Shown here: positions 35,582-43,882 of the stretch, piece after piece
Layout of the letters: every line of letters begins with the position of its first letter
Position numbering within the stretch: the stretch's first letter is position 1
IMG/VR virus record: IMGVR_UViG_3300033996_001022
Span: 1-64,000 of that record
Strand: one strand, 5' to 3'
Length of the DNA: 64,000 bases
DNA from: a virus
Notes under the pieces: generated by a model
Told to the model about the DNA's origin: nothing
The model's input: the letters and a program-made list of their open reading frames with translations, nothing else
Databases searched by the model: none
Position numbers and translations under genes: made by a program

Positions 35582-35613
35582 CTAATATACAACCTTTTTT
35601 TGGTATTTCCAAA
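35582..35613 (-). promoter_or_regulatory. Bacteroidota-type promoter C
   Basis: TTTG (35610-35613), exactly 20 bp, then TATATTAG (35582-35589) in gene direction. It shares TTTGGAAAT and TTAGCTTTATAA with promoter A. It drives the helicase gene. Confidence 0.75.
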
Positions 35614-35615
35614 TA

Positions 35616-36182
35616 TTAATCCTCTTTTTTCACAAAATTTCCCTTTTCATCCCTCCTCATATTCCTACTACTCAAAAAGACCCTTCTTTCATCATACATC
35701 CTTTGACCGGCTTCCTGTCCGTTCCTCTCAATAAACCATTCTAAGGAGAATCTACCCTTAGCCTTCTCCTTTTGTTTGGATTTAGTATCCTCTGAATGGG
35801 TTTTACCGAACATACCATTCTTATCGCCCTTTGTAAGTTCTTTCATCTTACTAATAAACTCTATATATTCATCAGTATCCCTCCTACCATACCATACATC
35901 CCCACCTTCACCTTTATATATTGCATTTAATCCCTTTTTAACTGAATTATAGGCAACTATCAGTTCTTCCTCTACCTTTACTGATTCAATTGGGTCAACC
36001 TCACATATAATCTCTTTCTGAAAATTATCCCATCCATATTTACGAACTGCTTTATACAAAGGAAAATCTAATTTCTTATGATATGCTGCTCTATAATGGC
36101 CATACATCCTATCATCGAAATCAAAAGTACGTCCAATATAAACTTTTCCATTAGGTGCAGTTAATTTATAAATTTTATCCAT
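35616..36182 (-). CDS. GIY-YIG homing endonuclease with NUMOD3-type motif
   Basis: The product is 188 residues. The catalytic N-terminal module reads KIYKLTAPNGKVYIGRTFDF: the 'YKL' and 'YIG' pair is spaced by 8 residues and followed by Arg. Then YGHYRAAYHKK and a Glu in VEEELI follow. The C-terminal half has GDKNGMFGKTHSEDTKSKQK, a NUMOD3-type DNA-binding motif. It is a free-standing endonuclease inserted directly downstream of the capsid gene and upstream of the helicase, a typical spot for phage homing genes. A late motif lies 15 nt upstream. Confidence 0.88.
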   Translation of the reverse strand: MDKIYKLTAPNGKVYIGRTFDFDDRMYGHYRAAYHKKLDFPLYKAVRKYGWDNFQKEIICEVDPIESVKVEEELIVAYNSVKKGLNAIYKGEGGDVWYGRRDTDEYIEFISKMKELTKGDKNGMFGKTHSEDTKSKQKEKAKGRFSLEWFIERNGQEAGQRMYDERRVFLSSRNMRRDEKGNFVKKED

Positions 36183-36197
36183 AGAATTGTGTTTTAT

Positions 36198-36206
36198 TAT
36201 AAATAT
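36198..36206 (-). promoter_or_regulatory. Late-promoter-like motif
   Basis: ATATTTATA in gene direction, 15 nt before the GIY-YIG gene. Confidence 0.5.
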
Positions 36207-36229
36207 AGTTCTATGTGAGTAAACCGCAT

Positions 36230-36260
36230 AAAAAAAGGGAAGAATTTCTTCTCCCCTTTT
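36230..36260 (-). terminator. Rho-independent terminator after the capsid gene
   Basis: A stem of about 10 bp (AGGGGAGAAG-type with its partner) is followed by a T-run on the minus strand. It isolates gp23 from the endonuclease gene. Confidence 0.82.
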
Positions 36261-36311
36261 TTATTATTGAATCGTTAGTTTGATTCAGTTATCGATTGTT
36301 CTTTATCTAAA

Positions 36312-37937
36312 TTAGATAGAAGCCAAATCTTTAACATAAATCTTGCCATAAAATTCTGGACGCACCATCTTCTTAGCGTAACGAGTCATAACACCACGGC
36401 GAGGCGTGAAGTTAGATGGGTCGTACACTAATGGAGTCATAATCAATGGTACATATGGAGCATAAACCGCACCAGTCTCAAGGAAGTTACTTCCTTTGAA
36501 TCCTAATAAGATTTCGTTAGAAGTCATATAAGGGTTCTTGTAAACTGTGTAACGAGATGCCAAAGAACCTACTTGAGATACACCAGCTGCGAAAGATGTA
36601 GCATCTTTATCCGCGTTTACTGAGAAACCAGGAATTGATTCTAAGATAGTACAAACATCTGGAGATGCAACGATAAAGTTAGCACCACCACGAAGAGTTA
36701 ATTGATGAATCTTGTTAGAAACTTTGTTCAATTTAACACCTAATGTTTGGAACCATGTATTTTTTTGGTATGCCAAAGATGAGCTACCACCAGTCCAAAC
36801 ACCATTTATTAATTCTTCACCAACTGTTGCTGACCAATATTCGGTTGTCAACGCGTTAGACTTTAACATATCTAAGATTTCTAAATCAATCTCTAAAGAG
36901 ATGTATTCAGATAACATAGAAGTTAATTCAGCTTCAGCATCGATTGAATGGTATGCATTCAAATCTTGTGCCAATTCTGGTGTCCACACTGCTTTCAACT
37001 TACGAGTCTTAGCAACGATTGCCTCAGAACGTAATTCTAAGTCAACTTCAGGAATACCTAAATCAGTTGCTGGTTCAGTAATAGCATTGTTTGAAACGCC
37101 ATCTTCAAAATCACCACGAGTTATAGAAGTTGGAGCTAATGAATATTTAACTACTGCTGCATTAGTACCACCATTTGGCATCAAATTAGCGTAGAATACT
37201 ACGTTTGAACCAACTACTTCAGTATGTGCAGGGTAGAATGTATCTGAACCTGTCATAGCCGAAGATGAGATATGGAATGAACGTACTGCATCAAAATCTG
37301 CTGCAGTTGAAATGTTTGATTTTGCAATAGTTACTTTTTTCAAAGAACCATAAGCTACTGATGCAGATAATGATGAATCATAATTTACATCTGCCCATGT
37401 TGCTGATGAAGTTACAGCATTACCTGCTGTTACATCAATTGATTTGTCGTTAATTGTGTAAGAATATCTTCCTTCACCATAAAGACCATTTACAGCTGAT
37501 TTAGTTCTACCGAAATCACCATCGAATGTAGAAGTACCAGAACCACCAAATAATGATTGACCATTAAATTTAGTAGCACCTGCTACTTCAGTTCCGTATT
37601 TGAAATCTAGATAGAATATAAGACCTGAAGGTAAGTTCATTGGTTGAACTGAAACGAATTCTTTCGCTGCAATTTCACCAAAGATTCTTCTTACTAATGG
37701 TAAAGCTACGCCAGACCATTCTTCAGAACCTGCTGAAGTACCAGTTGCGGTAGCTTCATCCAATAATTGTTTCGCTTGGTTCTCTAATAGAACTGCGATT
37801 TGAGATTGCTCTCTTTCTTTTAAACCTTCTAAAAGACCAGTTGCTTCCCATTTGCTTTTCAATTGACGTGTTTCAGCCAACATTACCGCTTGTGGGTTCT
37901 TGCCTTCCATAAGTTTAGATAAATTAAAATTTGCCAT
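36312..37937 (-). CDS. gp23: Major capsid protein (gp23-like)
   Basis: The product is 541 residues (T4 gp23: 521). It starts MANFNLSKLMEGKNPQAVML. A helical propeptide ends at QLLDE|ATATG (after Glu61), which fits the T4 prohead-protease rule (hydrophobic-x-Glu) and lies close to the T4 site at residue 65. Then VALPLVRRIFGEIAAKEFVS, a conserved 'MNLPSGLIFYLDFKYG', and C-terminal YVPLIMTPLVYDPSNFTPRR and TRYAKKMVRPEFYGKIYVKD are classic gp23 signatures. AAAGGAG lies 10 nt before the ATG. It forms the hexamers of the head shell after maturation cleavage. It is preceded by gp22 as in T4. Confidence 0.96.
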   Translation of the reverse strand: MANFNLSKLMEGKNPQAVMLAETRQLKSKWEATGLLEGLKEREQSQIAVLLENQAKQLLDEATATGTSAGSEEWSGVALPLVRRIFGEIAAKEFVSVQPMNLPSGLIFYLDFKYGTEVAGATKFNGQSLFGGSGTSTFDGDFGRTKSAVNGLYGEGRYSYTINDKSIDVTAGNAVTSSATWADVNYDSSLSASVAYGSLKKVTIAKSNISTAADFDAVRSFHISSSAMTGSDTFYPAHTEVVGSNVVFYANLMPNGGTNAAVVKYSLAPTSITRGDFEDGVSNNAITEPATDLGIPEVDLELRSEAIVAKTRKLKAVWTPELAQDLNAYHSIDAEAELTSMLSEYISLEIDLEILDMLKSNALTTEYWSATVGEELINGVWTGGSSSLAYQKNTWFQTLGVKLNKVSNKIHQLTLRGGANFIVASPDVCTILESIPGFSVNADKDATSFAAGVSQVGSLASRYTVYKNPYMTSNEILLGFKGSNFLETGAVYAPYVPLIMTPLVYDPSNFTPRRGVMTRYAKKMVRPEFYGKIYVKDLASI

Positions 37938-37971
37938 TTTATTTTTTCTCCTTTGGGGTTGTTTTTTTTGT

Positions 37972-39087
37972 TTATTTAATATTTGCTAATTTCTTGAAAC
38001 GTTCTGCCATAGAATTGCTTTCTGCTATAATTGTTTTTGGAGCAGTTGAAGCAACTTTTTTCGATGCGAATGATTCATTCATTTTAGTTTGTTGTTTTAC
38101 CTTCTTAGCAGTTCCACCAATTTTCATTGATTCAGCTAATGTAGAGAAAACTAACTTTACTTCTCTAACGTTTTGAGTTCTATCTAAAGTTTCAACAACT
38201 TTATGTTTTTGCTCATTAGTTAAATCGTAAGAACGGAATAATTTGTTAGTATACAATAATTTTGCATTTAACAAGTTTACTTCGTTGATTGTAGATTTCA
38301 AAGATTTGATAACTTTGTATGCTTCTTCTAAATCAGCTTGTAATTCAGCTTTTTCTTCATCAGCACCTTCTTCCATCTTCTCTTCTTCACCTTCCATTTT
38401 TTCGTCATCACCATAACCCATTTCACGTAAGATTTCGTCTAAGTCGATTTCTTCGTCTTCTTCGGATACTGGTTCTGCTTTTTCGTCACCTTCTGCAAAA
38501 GCTTCTGGTTTTTCTTCCTCTTCAACATACTCAGGTTTTTCAGTTTCGAATTTTACTTCGCCTTTTTCGTCACCTTCTTCTGTCATTGGGTCGTTTTTAC
38601 CATCTAACTCTTGTTCTAGTTCTCTGATAATTTCTTCTAAATCGAAATCATCTTCATCCATAGGTTCAGGTTTTTCTTCTTCAGAAATTGCTCCAGTTGG
38701 GTCGTCGTTAACACCATCACCATTTTCATCTTCATCAGATTCTGCGATTGTGTTGTTTTCGTCTTCTTTACCTGGTGTTGCTGTTTCTTTGTCAGTATCA
38801 CCTAATTCTGTGTGTGCATCAGTTGAGATACCCTGTGGGTCTTTGTTCTCAACATCGCCAAATTTTGTGCTGTCTGCATCCGATGTGTCATCTGCACCAT
38901 ACTCTTCAGTTACATCTGCTGTCTCATCTTCTTCACCTTCCATTTCGGCTGTGATTTTCTTAGATAAGATAGATTGTAAACGTGGAGTAAAAGCTTCCTC
39001 TAATGCGATTTTAGCATTAGCGATTGCAGTTTCACGTACGGCTTTAGCATCAGCAATTGCATCTTTCAACAATTTTGAATTTGCCAT
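37972..39087 (-). CDS. gp22: Prohead core scaffold protein (gp22-like)
   Basis: This 371-residue protein is strongly acidic in the middle (about 45-235, mostly Glu, Asp, Lys and Gly). It is flanked by a helical N-terminus (LLKDAIADAKAVRETAIANA) and a helical C-terminus (ELQADLEEAYKVIKSLKSTI, then NEQKHKVVETLDRTQNVREV). The gene lies directly before gp23 and after gp21 and core genes, the T4 order. T4 gp22 is 269 residues. It forms the internal core that shapes the prohead and is destroyed by gp21. AAGGAAG precedes the ATG and the leader is about 150 nt. Confidence 0.85.
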   Translation of the reverse strand: MANSKLLKDAIADAKAVRETAIANAKIALEEAFTPRLQSILSKKITAEMEGEEDETADVTEEYGADDTSDADSTKFGDVENKDPQGISTDAHTELGDTDKETATPGKEDENNTIAESDEDENGDGVNDDPTGAISEEEKPEPMDEDDFDLEEIIRELEQELDGKNDPMTEEGDEKGEVKFETEKPEYVEEEEKPEAFAEGDEKAEPVSEEDEEIDLDEILREMGYGDDEKMEGEEEKMEEGADEEKAELQADLEEAYKVIKSLKSTINEVNLLNAKLLYTNKLFRSYDLTNEQKHKVVETLDRTQNVREVKLVFSTLAESMKIGGTAKKVKQQTKMNESFASKKVASTAPKTIIAESNSMAERFKKLANIK

Positions 39088-39208
39088 TTGTTTTCTTCCT
39101 TTACTTTTTTTTCTGAAAATATTGAGTGATTTTCAATCGAATTGATTAAGTTAGTTGTTCGGTGACCTCACATAAGGGTGGGTATTCATTAACCAACGGG
39201 ATAAAATT

Positions 39209-39228
39209 AAACCTACATTAAGTAGGTT
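39209..39228 (-). terminator. Possible weak terminator between bS21 and gp22 genes
   Basis: A 7-bp stem (AACCTAC / GTAGGTT) with a 5-nt loop is followed by TAATTTT on the minus strand. The tail is poor, so termination is likely partial. Confidence 0.45.
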
Positions 39229-39236
39229 ATTATAGA

Positions 39237-39245
39237 AATAAATAT
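39237..39245 (-). promoter_or_regulatory. Late-promoter-like motif (one mismatch)
   Basis: ATATTTATT in gene direction, 149 nt before gp22, just past the bS21 gene. Confidence 0.4.
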
Positions 39246-39285
39246 ATAAATGTTTACGAAACCGCAAAATTTATGTAAAATATTT

Positions 39286-39588
39286 TTAATCTCTTGAGGT
39301 GTCTTTATCTGATTGAGGTGTTTTTTTACTAACTTTCTTTTTCTTTTTAGTAAAAAACCTAATCGTTCTATCACCATCTGCAATCTTACTGAGAGCAACT
39401 CTTTTTTGCTCTTCTCTGATTGCCTTTTGTTTTTGTAATCGTCTTTTTGTAGTAGGTTTAACGTATTCCTTTCTTTCTCTTAGTTCTAAGAGGTGGCCAG
39501 ATTCCATAACCTTTTTTTTGAATTTCTTTAAAGCCTTTGCAATGTCTCCATTACGAACTTCGACTGTAACTCTTGATAATCCGCTCAT
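39286..39588 (-). CDS. rpsU: Ribosomal protein bS21 homologue
   Basis: This 100-residue, very basic protein starts SRVTVEVRNGDIAKALKKFK and continues KKVMESGHLLELRERKEYVK, PTTKRRLQKQK. This is the full bS21 pattern (V.V..GDI..ALK.FK.K....G.L.ELR.R..Y.KP). Bacterial bS21 is usually 60-71 residues. Here a Lys/Ser/Thr-rich tail of about 30 residues is added. bS21 sits near the anti-Shine-Dalgarno end of 16S rRNA. In Bacteroidota it is known to help hide that sequence. The gene lies inside the head cluster between core genes and gp22, with a late motif 36 nt upstream and no SD of its own. Replacement of the host bS21 to favour phage mRNAs is the likely role. Confidence 0.92.
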   Translation of the reverse strand: MSGLSRVTVEVRNGDIAKALKKFKKKVMESGHLLELRERKEYVKPTTKRRLQKQKAIREEQKRVALSKIADGDRTIRFFTKKKKKVSKKTPQSDKDTSRD

Positions 39589-39624
39589 TAATTGTATTTA
39601 AATTGTGTTTGTAACTTATTTGGT

Positions 39625-39633
39625 AATAAATAT
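39625..39633 (-). promoter_or_regulatory. Late-promoter-like motif (one mismatch)
   Basis: ATATTTATT in gene direction, 36 nt before the bS21 gene. Confidence 0.45.
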
Positions 39634-39645
39634 GTCTTTTATAGA

Positions 39646-41262
39646 TTATTTGCTTAAAAGGAACAATGCTTCTTCAGCTTCTTGTTGATTTTTAATCTTT
39701 GGGTCTTTATACATATCTACTTTATATCCTCTTAATGCATTTGATAAGAATATCATATACTTAGGATGTCCTAATTTTTCTTCTAACGTAGAAAGTGAAT
39801 CATAGAACGATTGCTCGTTTCCTTTATTCATTTTTTCTGCTGCTTTGAATTCTTCTTTGTGTTTATCGATGTATGATGCAGTTGAATCTTTATATCCATG
39901 TGCTGCTTCTTTTACTGATTCTGTTTCTAATTCATACGCAGGTACTTCAATTGAATAGTATTGACCAATATCTACGATATAAAATGGAGAACCGGGTGTT
40001 TTACCATCAAAACGAACAATTTTACCAGATTTACCGCCGCGAAGTTTTACTTTTGTTCCTGGTTTTAAAATTGGTTTTGCTTCTTCATTTAATTTTCCTT
40101 CTTTTATAGATTCTTTGAATAGATTTGTAATTATTCCACCTGAAACGTAATCAGGTAACATTTTTTCTAAATCTTTATGGGATACTTTACCCATTTTTTC
40201 AACTTTATCTGCGAAAGCCTTAGTTGATTGATTTTTTCTCATTTTATTTGCAATGAGTTTTGCATCAACTTTTTTATCAGAAACTTCTTCGTTTACGGAT
40301 TCTACTAAATGTAGAACAAAATCACCATTACCATTTGATTTTACTACTTTATATTCTTTTTTCTTACCACCAGAATTAATAGTAATTTTTTCACCCACTT
40401 TAAGTGCGTTTTTATCACCAGTTTTTAATACAGCAGGTCCATCGTAATCTTCGTTTACTTTACCACAATCAACACAATTAGTTTTAGATTCTTCTAATGG
40501 CCATTGTTTCAACCACTTTAACCACTCTTTAGTATTCCAATCGTTTCTTTGTCTTGCATCTACTTTATAGTATTTTGCAAATACATCTTTTAATTCTGAT
40601 TTGTAATTAGCAAAACCGGGTATTTTAGATGTAATATTTACAAATTCATTTGCACTAGCGTAATGTTCCATTGAGTTAGATAACATATCTACTAATGCCA
40701 ACATTGCTTTATCATTACCTAACGCTTCGTTTACTGATTCATTCTTTGGAACACAATTAGGAACTTGAGCACCACCTTTACCTGGTTTCATTCCTATCAT
40801 CTCATATCCTTTCCAACATGGGTCTTTCTCCCCACCTTGTAATTTACCATCTTCTCTCAATCCCAAACGTTCTCTCATTTGTTCTTCAGAAATTTCACCA
40901 ATTTTATAGTAACGAGATAGGATATGACCCATATCTTCGTATAATCCATGTAATCTTTGGTCTAAGTTCTTTGCTTCTATTGCAACTTGGTCAAATGATT
41001 TACCTAATTTGGTTAATTCATTCATATTACGTTTAACAGTATGTGCATCAAACCAATCATCTGCTTCGTTTACCGCCAATTCTCTAGCTGCATCGGTAAT
41101 ACCACCCAAAGTTTCTGCTATCTCAGTAATATCTGATTTTCTATCCATCATTTCTTGATACTTGTTGTATGTAGAAACGATTTCTAAGAAATGTTTTTTT
41201 ACTTCGTTAGAAAATCTTTTTGGTTCTTCACCCTCTTTAACTATCTTTGATAAACGTATCAT
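39646..41262 (-). CDS. Modular head-associated protein with ESVNE-type boundaries (538 aa)
   Basis: The product is 538 residues. The N-terminus (about 1-135) is helical. It is followed by DPCWKGYEMIGMKPGKGGAQ then VPNCVPK, a short Cys-containing module I recall from many T4-like phage proteins. Modules are separated by NESVNEAL, LVESVNEEV, KESIKEGKLNEEA and ETESVKEAAHGY. Two of the modules look like small beta-barrels (KVGEKITINSGGKKKEYKVV; LKPGTKVKLRGGKSGKIVRF). A CVDCGK pair may bind metal. AGGAG precedes the ATG. I do not know a named family. Its place among core genes suggests an internal head protein that gp21 cuts into pieces. Confidence 0.75.
   Translation of the reverse strand: MIRLSKIVKEGEEPKRFSNEVKKHFLEIVSTYNKYQEMMDRKSDITEIAETLGGITDAARELAVNEADDWFDAHTVKRNMNELTKLGKSFDQVAIEAKNLDQRLHGLYEDMGHILSRYYKIGEISEEQMRERLGLREDGKLQGGEKDPCWKGYEMIGMKPGKGGAQVPNCVPKNESVNEALGNDKAMLALVDMLSNSMEHYASANEFVNITSKIPGFANYKSELKDVFAKYYKVDARQRNDWNTKEWLKWLKQWPLEESKTNCVDCGKVNEDYDGPAVLKTGDKNALKVGEKITINSGGKKKEYKVVKSNGNGDFVLHLVESVNEEVSDKKVDAKLIANKMRKNQSTKAFADKVEKMGKVSHKDLEKMLPDYVSGGIITNLFKESIKEGKLNEEAKPILKPGTKVKLRGGKSGKIVRFDGKTPGSPFYIVDIGQYYSIEVPAYELETESVKEAAHGYKDSTASYIDKHKEEFKAAEKMNKGNEQSFYDSLSTLEEKLGHPKYMIFLSNALRGYKVDMYKDPKIKNQQEAEEALFLLSK
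40725..40740 (-). repeat. Dispersed 16-mer encoding ESVNE, copy 1
   Basis: CTTCGTTTACTGATTC on the plus strand is identical at 44053-44068 and 45360-45375 in other genes. One-base variants occur at 40287-40302; close variants at 45510-45525. Confidence 0.85.
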
Positions 41263-41272
41263 TTAATATCTC

Positions 41273-42631
41273 CTATTTTACTAATTTTACTAATTTTATT
41301 GATTCTGATTTAAATGGATTAAATAATCCTCTACTATTCACTTCCTTTTCAGTAGATGGTGCAACTTTTGCATTTTGTTGATGTTTGCTCTTTATTGGAT
41401 TATATTTTTCCAATTCGTCAACATTAACATTACCATCTGCATCGGTTTTAACCTCACCATATTTATCATCACCCATTCTTACAATACCAACTGTCTTTGT
41501 TCTTGTATTATATACTAAATCATCTTTTTTGAATTTACCTTCATTTGTAGTATCTTTTGTTTTAAGTACGTCTGCAAATGTATTTTCAATTTCATCCATC
41601 ATATTGAATTCATTTAATTCATCCCAATCAAATGATGTTTTTAATTTAGTCCAATTTATTTTTTCGTTTTTAGGTGCGCCTGATACAATTGTCCAAATCA
41701 AGTCATTACATGCTTTTATTTTAGCATCTTTATCTTGTGAATATTTAGGATTATCTAATTCTTTTATAGTAGTATCATATACTGCTTTAACATTGTTGTA
41801 TGCTAACTCTTTTCTAGTATAATGTATATCAGCTAATTTTTTAGCTGCAGCTTCTCTTTTTTTCTTAAAGTATGGAATTATATCTAATAGGTCTTCATTT
41901 ACCATTTTTGATAACGAAAGTCTACCTTCATTCTTCATATATGGTTTATTATCAAATACTGATTGAATTAAATCCGCTTCTTTATGAAATCCATTCATCC
42001 TTAATGTAAATGCTATACCATCTGCTGCATCGACTCCATCCCATCCTGATGCTTGTGATACATCCGTACCATAATCATCAATCTCACCAGTTCCGTTCAT
42101 ATAAACCGAACCATCTGCCGAATTCTTACGAATATCAGCCATTTTCTCTTTATACTTAGGGTCTTTGATTGACGGATATTCAGGTTTCTTTGCAAATTCA
42201 GGTTTTCCCTCAATCGCTGCTACTAATTCTCTTGCCTCACTATGGAAGTTTGAATCAGTTAGTGCAGAAACTGCTGCTTGAAACATTGCTTCTTTATATT
42301 TTTCATTACCCAACTTTTGTGGAGTAATTCCTGATTTCTCAGCTAATTTCTTAGCATCTTTATTTACCGATGGATTACCTGGTCTTTTCTTTTTAGGTTC
42401 TGACGTTGGTGTATCCGCTTTAGGTTCTGCTGCAGGAGTATTAAATATATTTGCGGTTGGAGTAGATGCCTTTTTAGAAGTATCTCCCCCTTTACTATCT
42501 GCTTTTGAGTGAGTTCCTGCTTTGATTGCAGAATCTCTACTATCCTTTGATTTGAACACCGATGTTTTACCGGTCTTCTTATTAGTAGCAGTAAACGTTT
42601 CTTCGTTAAGTAAATTATTTAATTTAATCAT
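41273..42631 (-). CDS. Modular head-associated protein of unknown fold (452 aa)
   Basis: The product is 452 residues. It starts MIKLNNLLNEETFTATNKKT (an early L-x-E type site), then a Lys/Pro/Thr-rich linker to about 85. A helical domain follows at about 90-215 with FHSEARELVAAIEGKPEF and a repeat-like FHKEADLIQSVFDNKPYM. MVNEDLLDIIPYF then opens a second helical domain at about 230-340. TTNEGKFKKDDLVYNTRTKT starts a small barrel, and the protein ends FKSESIKLVKLVK. The two '.FH.EA..(I/L)....' stretches suggest an internal duplication. The family is not recognised. AGGA is upstream. Confidence 0.72.
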   Translation of the reverse strand: MIKLNNLLNEETFTATNKKTGKTSVFKSKDSRDSAIKAGTHSKADSKGGDTSKKASTPTANIFNTPAAEPKADTPTSEPKKKRPGNPSVNKDAKKLAEKSGITPQKLGNEKYKEAMFQAAVSALTDSNFHSEARELVAAIEGKPEFAKKPEYPSIKDPKYKEKMADIRKNSADGSVYMNGTGEIDDYGTDVSQASGWDGVDAADGIAFTLRMNGFHKEADLIQSVFDNKPYMKNEGRLSLSKMVNEDLLDIIPYFKKKREAAAKKLADIHYTRKELAYNNVKAVYDTTIKELDNPKYSQDKDAKIKACNDLIWTIVSGAPKNEKINWTKLKTSFDWDELNEFNMMDEIENTFADVLKTKDTTNEGKFKKDDLVYNTRTKTVGIVRMGDDKYGEVKTDADGNVNVDELEKYNPIKSKHQQNAKVAPSTEKEVNSRGLFNPFKSESIKLVKLVK

Positions 42632-42650
42632 TAGTTGATGTTCCTATATT

Positions 42651-43091
42651 TTAAAATCCTATTGAGACTGTTTTATTATCAAATTCTATCCAACGTATTT
42701 TTAGTGAAATTAATAATTTCAAATCACTAACATCCATTCTCCAATTTTTTTCTGCCATTTCAATATCAGCGATATTACCATGAATACCATCCCAAATTGT
42801 AATAACTTTACCATTAAAGAATTTTAAGAATTGTTGTACTTGTTTTTGTTTGTTAGAATCTAATTCTTTTAATTCAATTTCTGATGCCTCTTTAATTACC
42901 CTTTTAGTTTCAGTTAATACAGTTTTATGTGTATAAAGGTCTAACTTACCATCGGCTTTAATCTTAACCTCATAGTTAGTCTTACGAATATCGTTATGAC
43001 CACCCTTAAAAGGTGTATCACCAACTTCTTTCTTAATACTACCCATTTCTATTTTGTTATCTCTTAGATAATCTTGTATTGAAAATGCCAT
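42651..43091 (-). CDS. Head-module protein of unknown function (146 aa)
   Basis: The product starts MAFSIQDYLRDNKIEMGSIK. It combines a beta-rich first half (NYEVKIKADGKLDLYTHKTV) and a helical, then beta second half (ISLKIRWIEFDNKTVSIGF). It lies between gp21 and the modular proteins, in the region where T4-like phages keep prohead core genes. I do not recognise a family. AAAGGA lies 7 nt upstream of the ATG. Confidence 0.7.
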   Translation of the reverse strand: MAFSIQDYLRDNKIEMGSIKKEVGDTPFKGGHNDIRKTNYEVKIKADGKLDLYTHKTVLTETKRVIKEASEIELKELDSNKQKQVQQFLKFFNGKVITIWDGIHGNIADIEMAEKNWRMDVSDLKLLISLKIRWIEFDNKTVSIGF

Positions 43092-43101
43092 ATTGTATCC
43101 T

Positions 43102-43701
43102 TTATGCTAATTCAGTAATGATTTCTCTCATAAGGTCTTGTGCCTTACAATACTCACCACAAACTATAGCTTGTTCTTTTAATTGTCTATTTACTGATTC
43201 ATTCATCGTAACCGGTGTCATAAATGCACCATGTGTAGATGGGTTAGAAACAAAATCCCAACCAATCAGTTCAAAATCATCACCCACTTTTACTTTACCT
43301 TCGCCAATGTTAACTACCGAACCCATACCACGAGAGGAAATACCCAAAAGGATACCTGCTCTTAATAATTCTTTTAAGATGTTACCTGATGGGGTTGGTA
43401 GAATTTCTACTGTCCCACAAAGGTCATCACCTTCCCAATGAATTTCTTTTACGTTATGTGAAACATTCTTTAAGTTGATAATACCAGAATCTGGGTGGTC
43501 TAATTCCCCTAATGCACGTCTTTCTTTAATAAGAACTTCGTATTTCTTTGCTTCACGCATTAGAATTTCTTTAGGGTATATACGACCATTTTGGTTTTCT
43601 GCAACCGCTCTTTGAAGAATACCTTTAACTAAGGTTCTACCACTTGAATCTTCATTCAATTTTCCTTCAAATAATGTTGTTTCTATTAATAAATTTTTCA
43701 T
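43102..43701 (-). CDS. gp21: Prohead core protease (gp21-like)
   Basis: I take the ATG at 43701 (MKNLLIETTLFEGKLNEDSS) because GGGGAG lies 6 nt before it. A GTG four codons upstream is less likely. The product is 199 residues (T4 gp21: 212). The catalytic signatures of the herpes-assemblin-like prohead proteases are visible: LGELDHPDSG with His69 and GILLGISSRGMGSV with Ser122/Ser123. The N-terminus (LFE|G, LNE|D) and the C-terminal MNESVNRQLKEQ have hydrophobic-x-Glu sites that allow self-cleavage. It cuts scaffold, capsid and internal proteins during head maturation. The stop codon of the 58-residue gene upstream overlaps the start. Confidence 0.92.
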   Translation of the reverse strand: MKNLLIETTLFEGKLNEDSSGRTLVKGILQRAVAENQNGRIYPKEILMREAKKYEVLIKERRALGELDHPDSGIINLKNVSHNVKEIHWEGDDLCGTVEILPTPSGNILKELLRAGILLGISSRGMGSVVNIGEGKVKVGDDFELIGWDFVSNPSTHGAFMTPVTMNESVNRQLKEQAIVCGEYCKAQDLMREIITELA

Positions 43702-43877
43702 TATGCTCCCCACGTTTTTCTCTTTTTAAAGAGGTCAAAAAATATTGCAGATACTTCTCTACGAATAATATCACGAATAAGTTTTTCATCCTCAGTTGTG
43801 ATTTCTTCTTTGACGATACCCCATTTTACTTTGGTTATCTCTTCGTTAATAATATCTAACAATCGTTTTTTTGTCAT
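43701..43877 (-). CDS. 58-residue protein upstream of gp21 (position of T4 gp67/gp68 core genes)
   Basis: A short open frame starts at 43877 (MTKKRLLDIINEEITKVKWG) and ends with the TAA at 43701-43703, which shares a base with the gp21 ATG. The sequence is helical and charged: IVKEEITTEDEKLIRDIIRR, then EVSAIFFDLFKKRK. It is too regular and too well placed to be chance. In T4 small core genes 67 and 68 lie between the portal and gp21. I cannot confirm homology. No SD is seen. Confidence 0.65.
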   Translation of the reverse strand: MTKKRLLDIINEEITKVKWGIVKEEITTEDEKLIRDIIRREVSAIFFDLFKKRKTWGA

Positions 43878-43882
43878 TGTTA

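Noticed and set aside
39213-39398. 61-codon frame overlapping the bS21 gene
   Set aside because: It is a shifted-frame shadow of bS21 with no SD and no recognisable protein pattern; the bS21 frame is clear.
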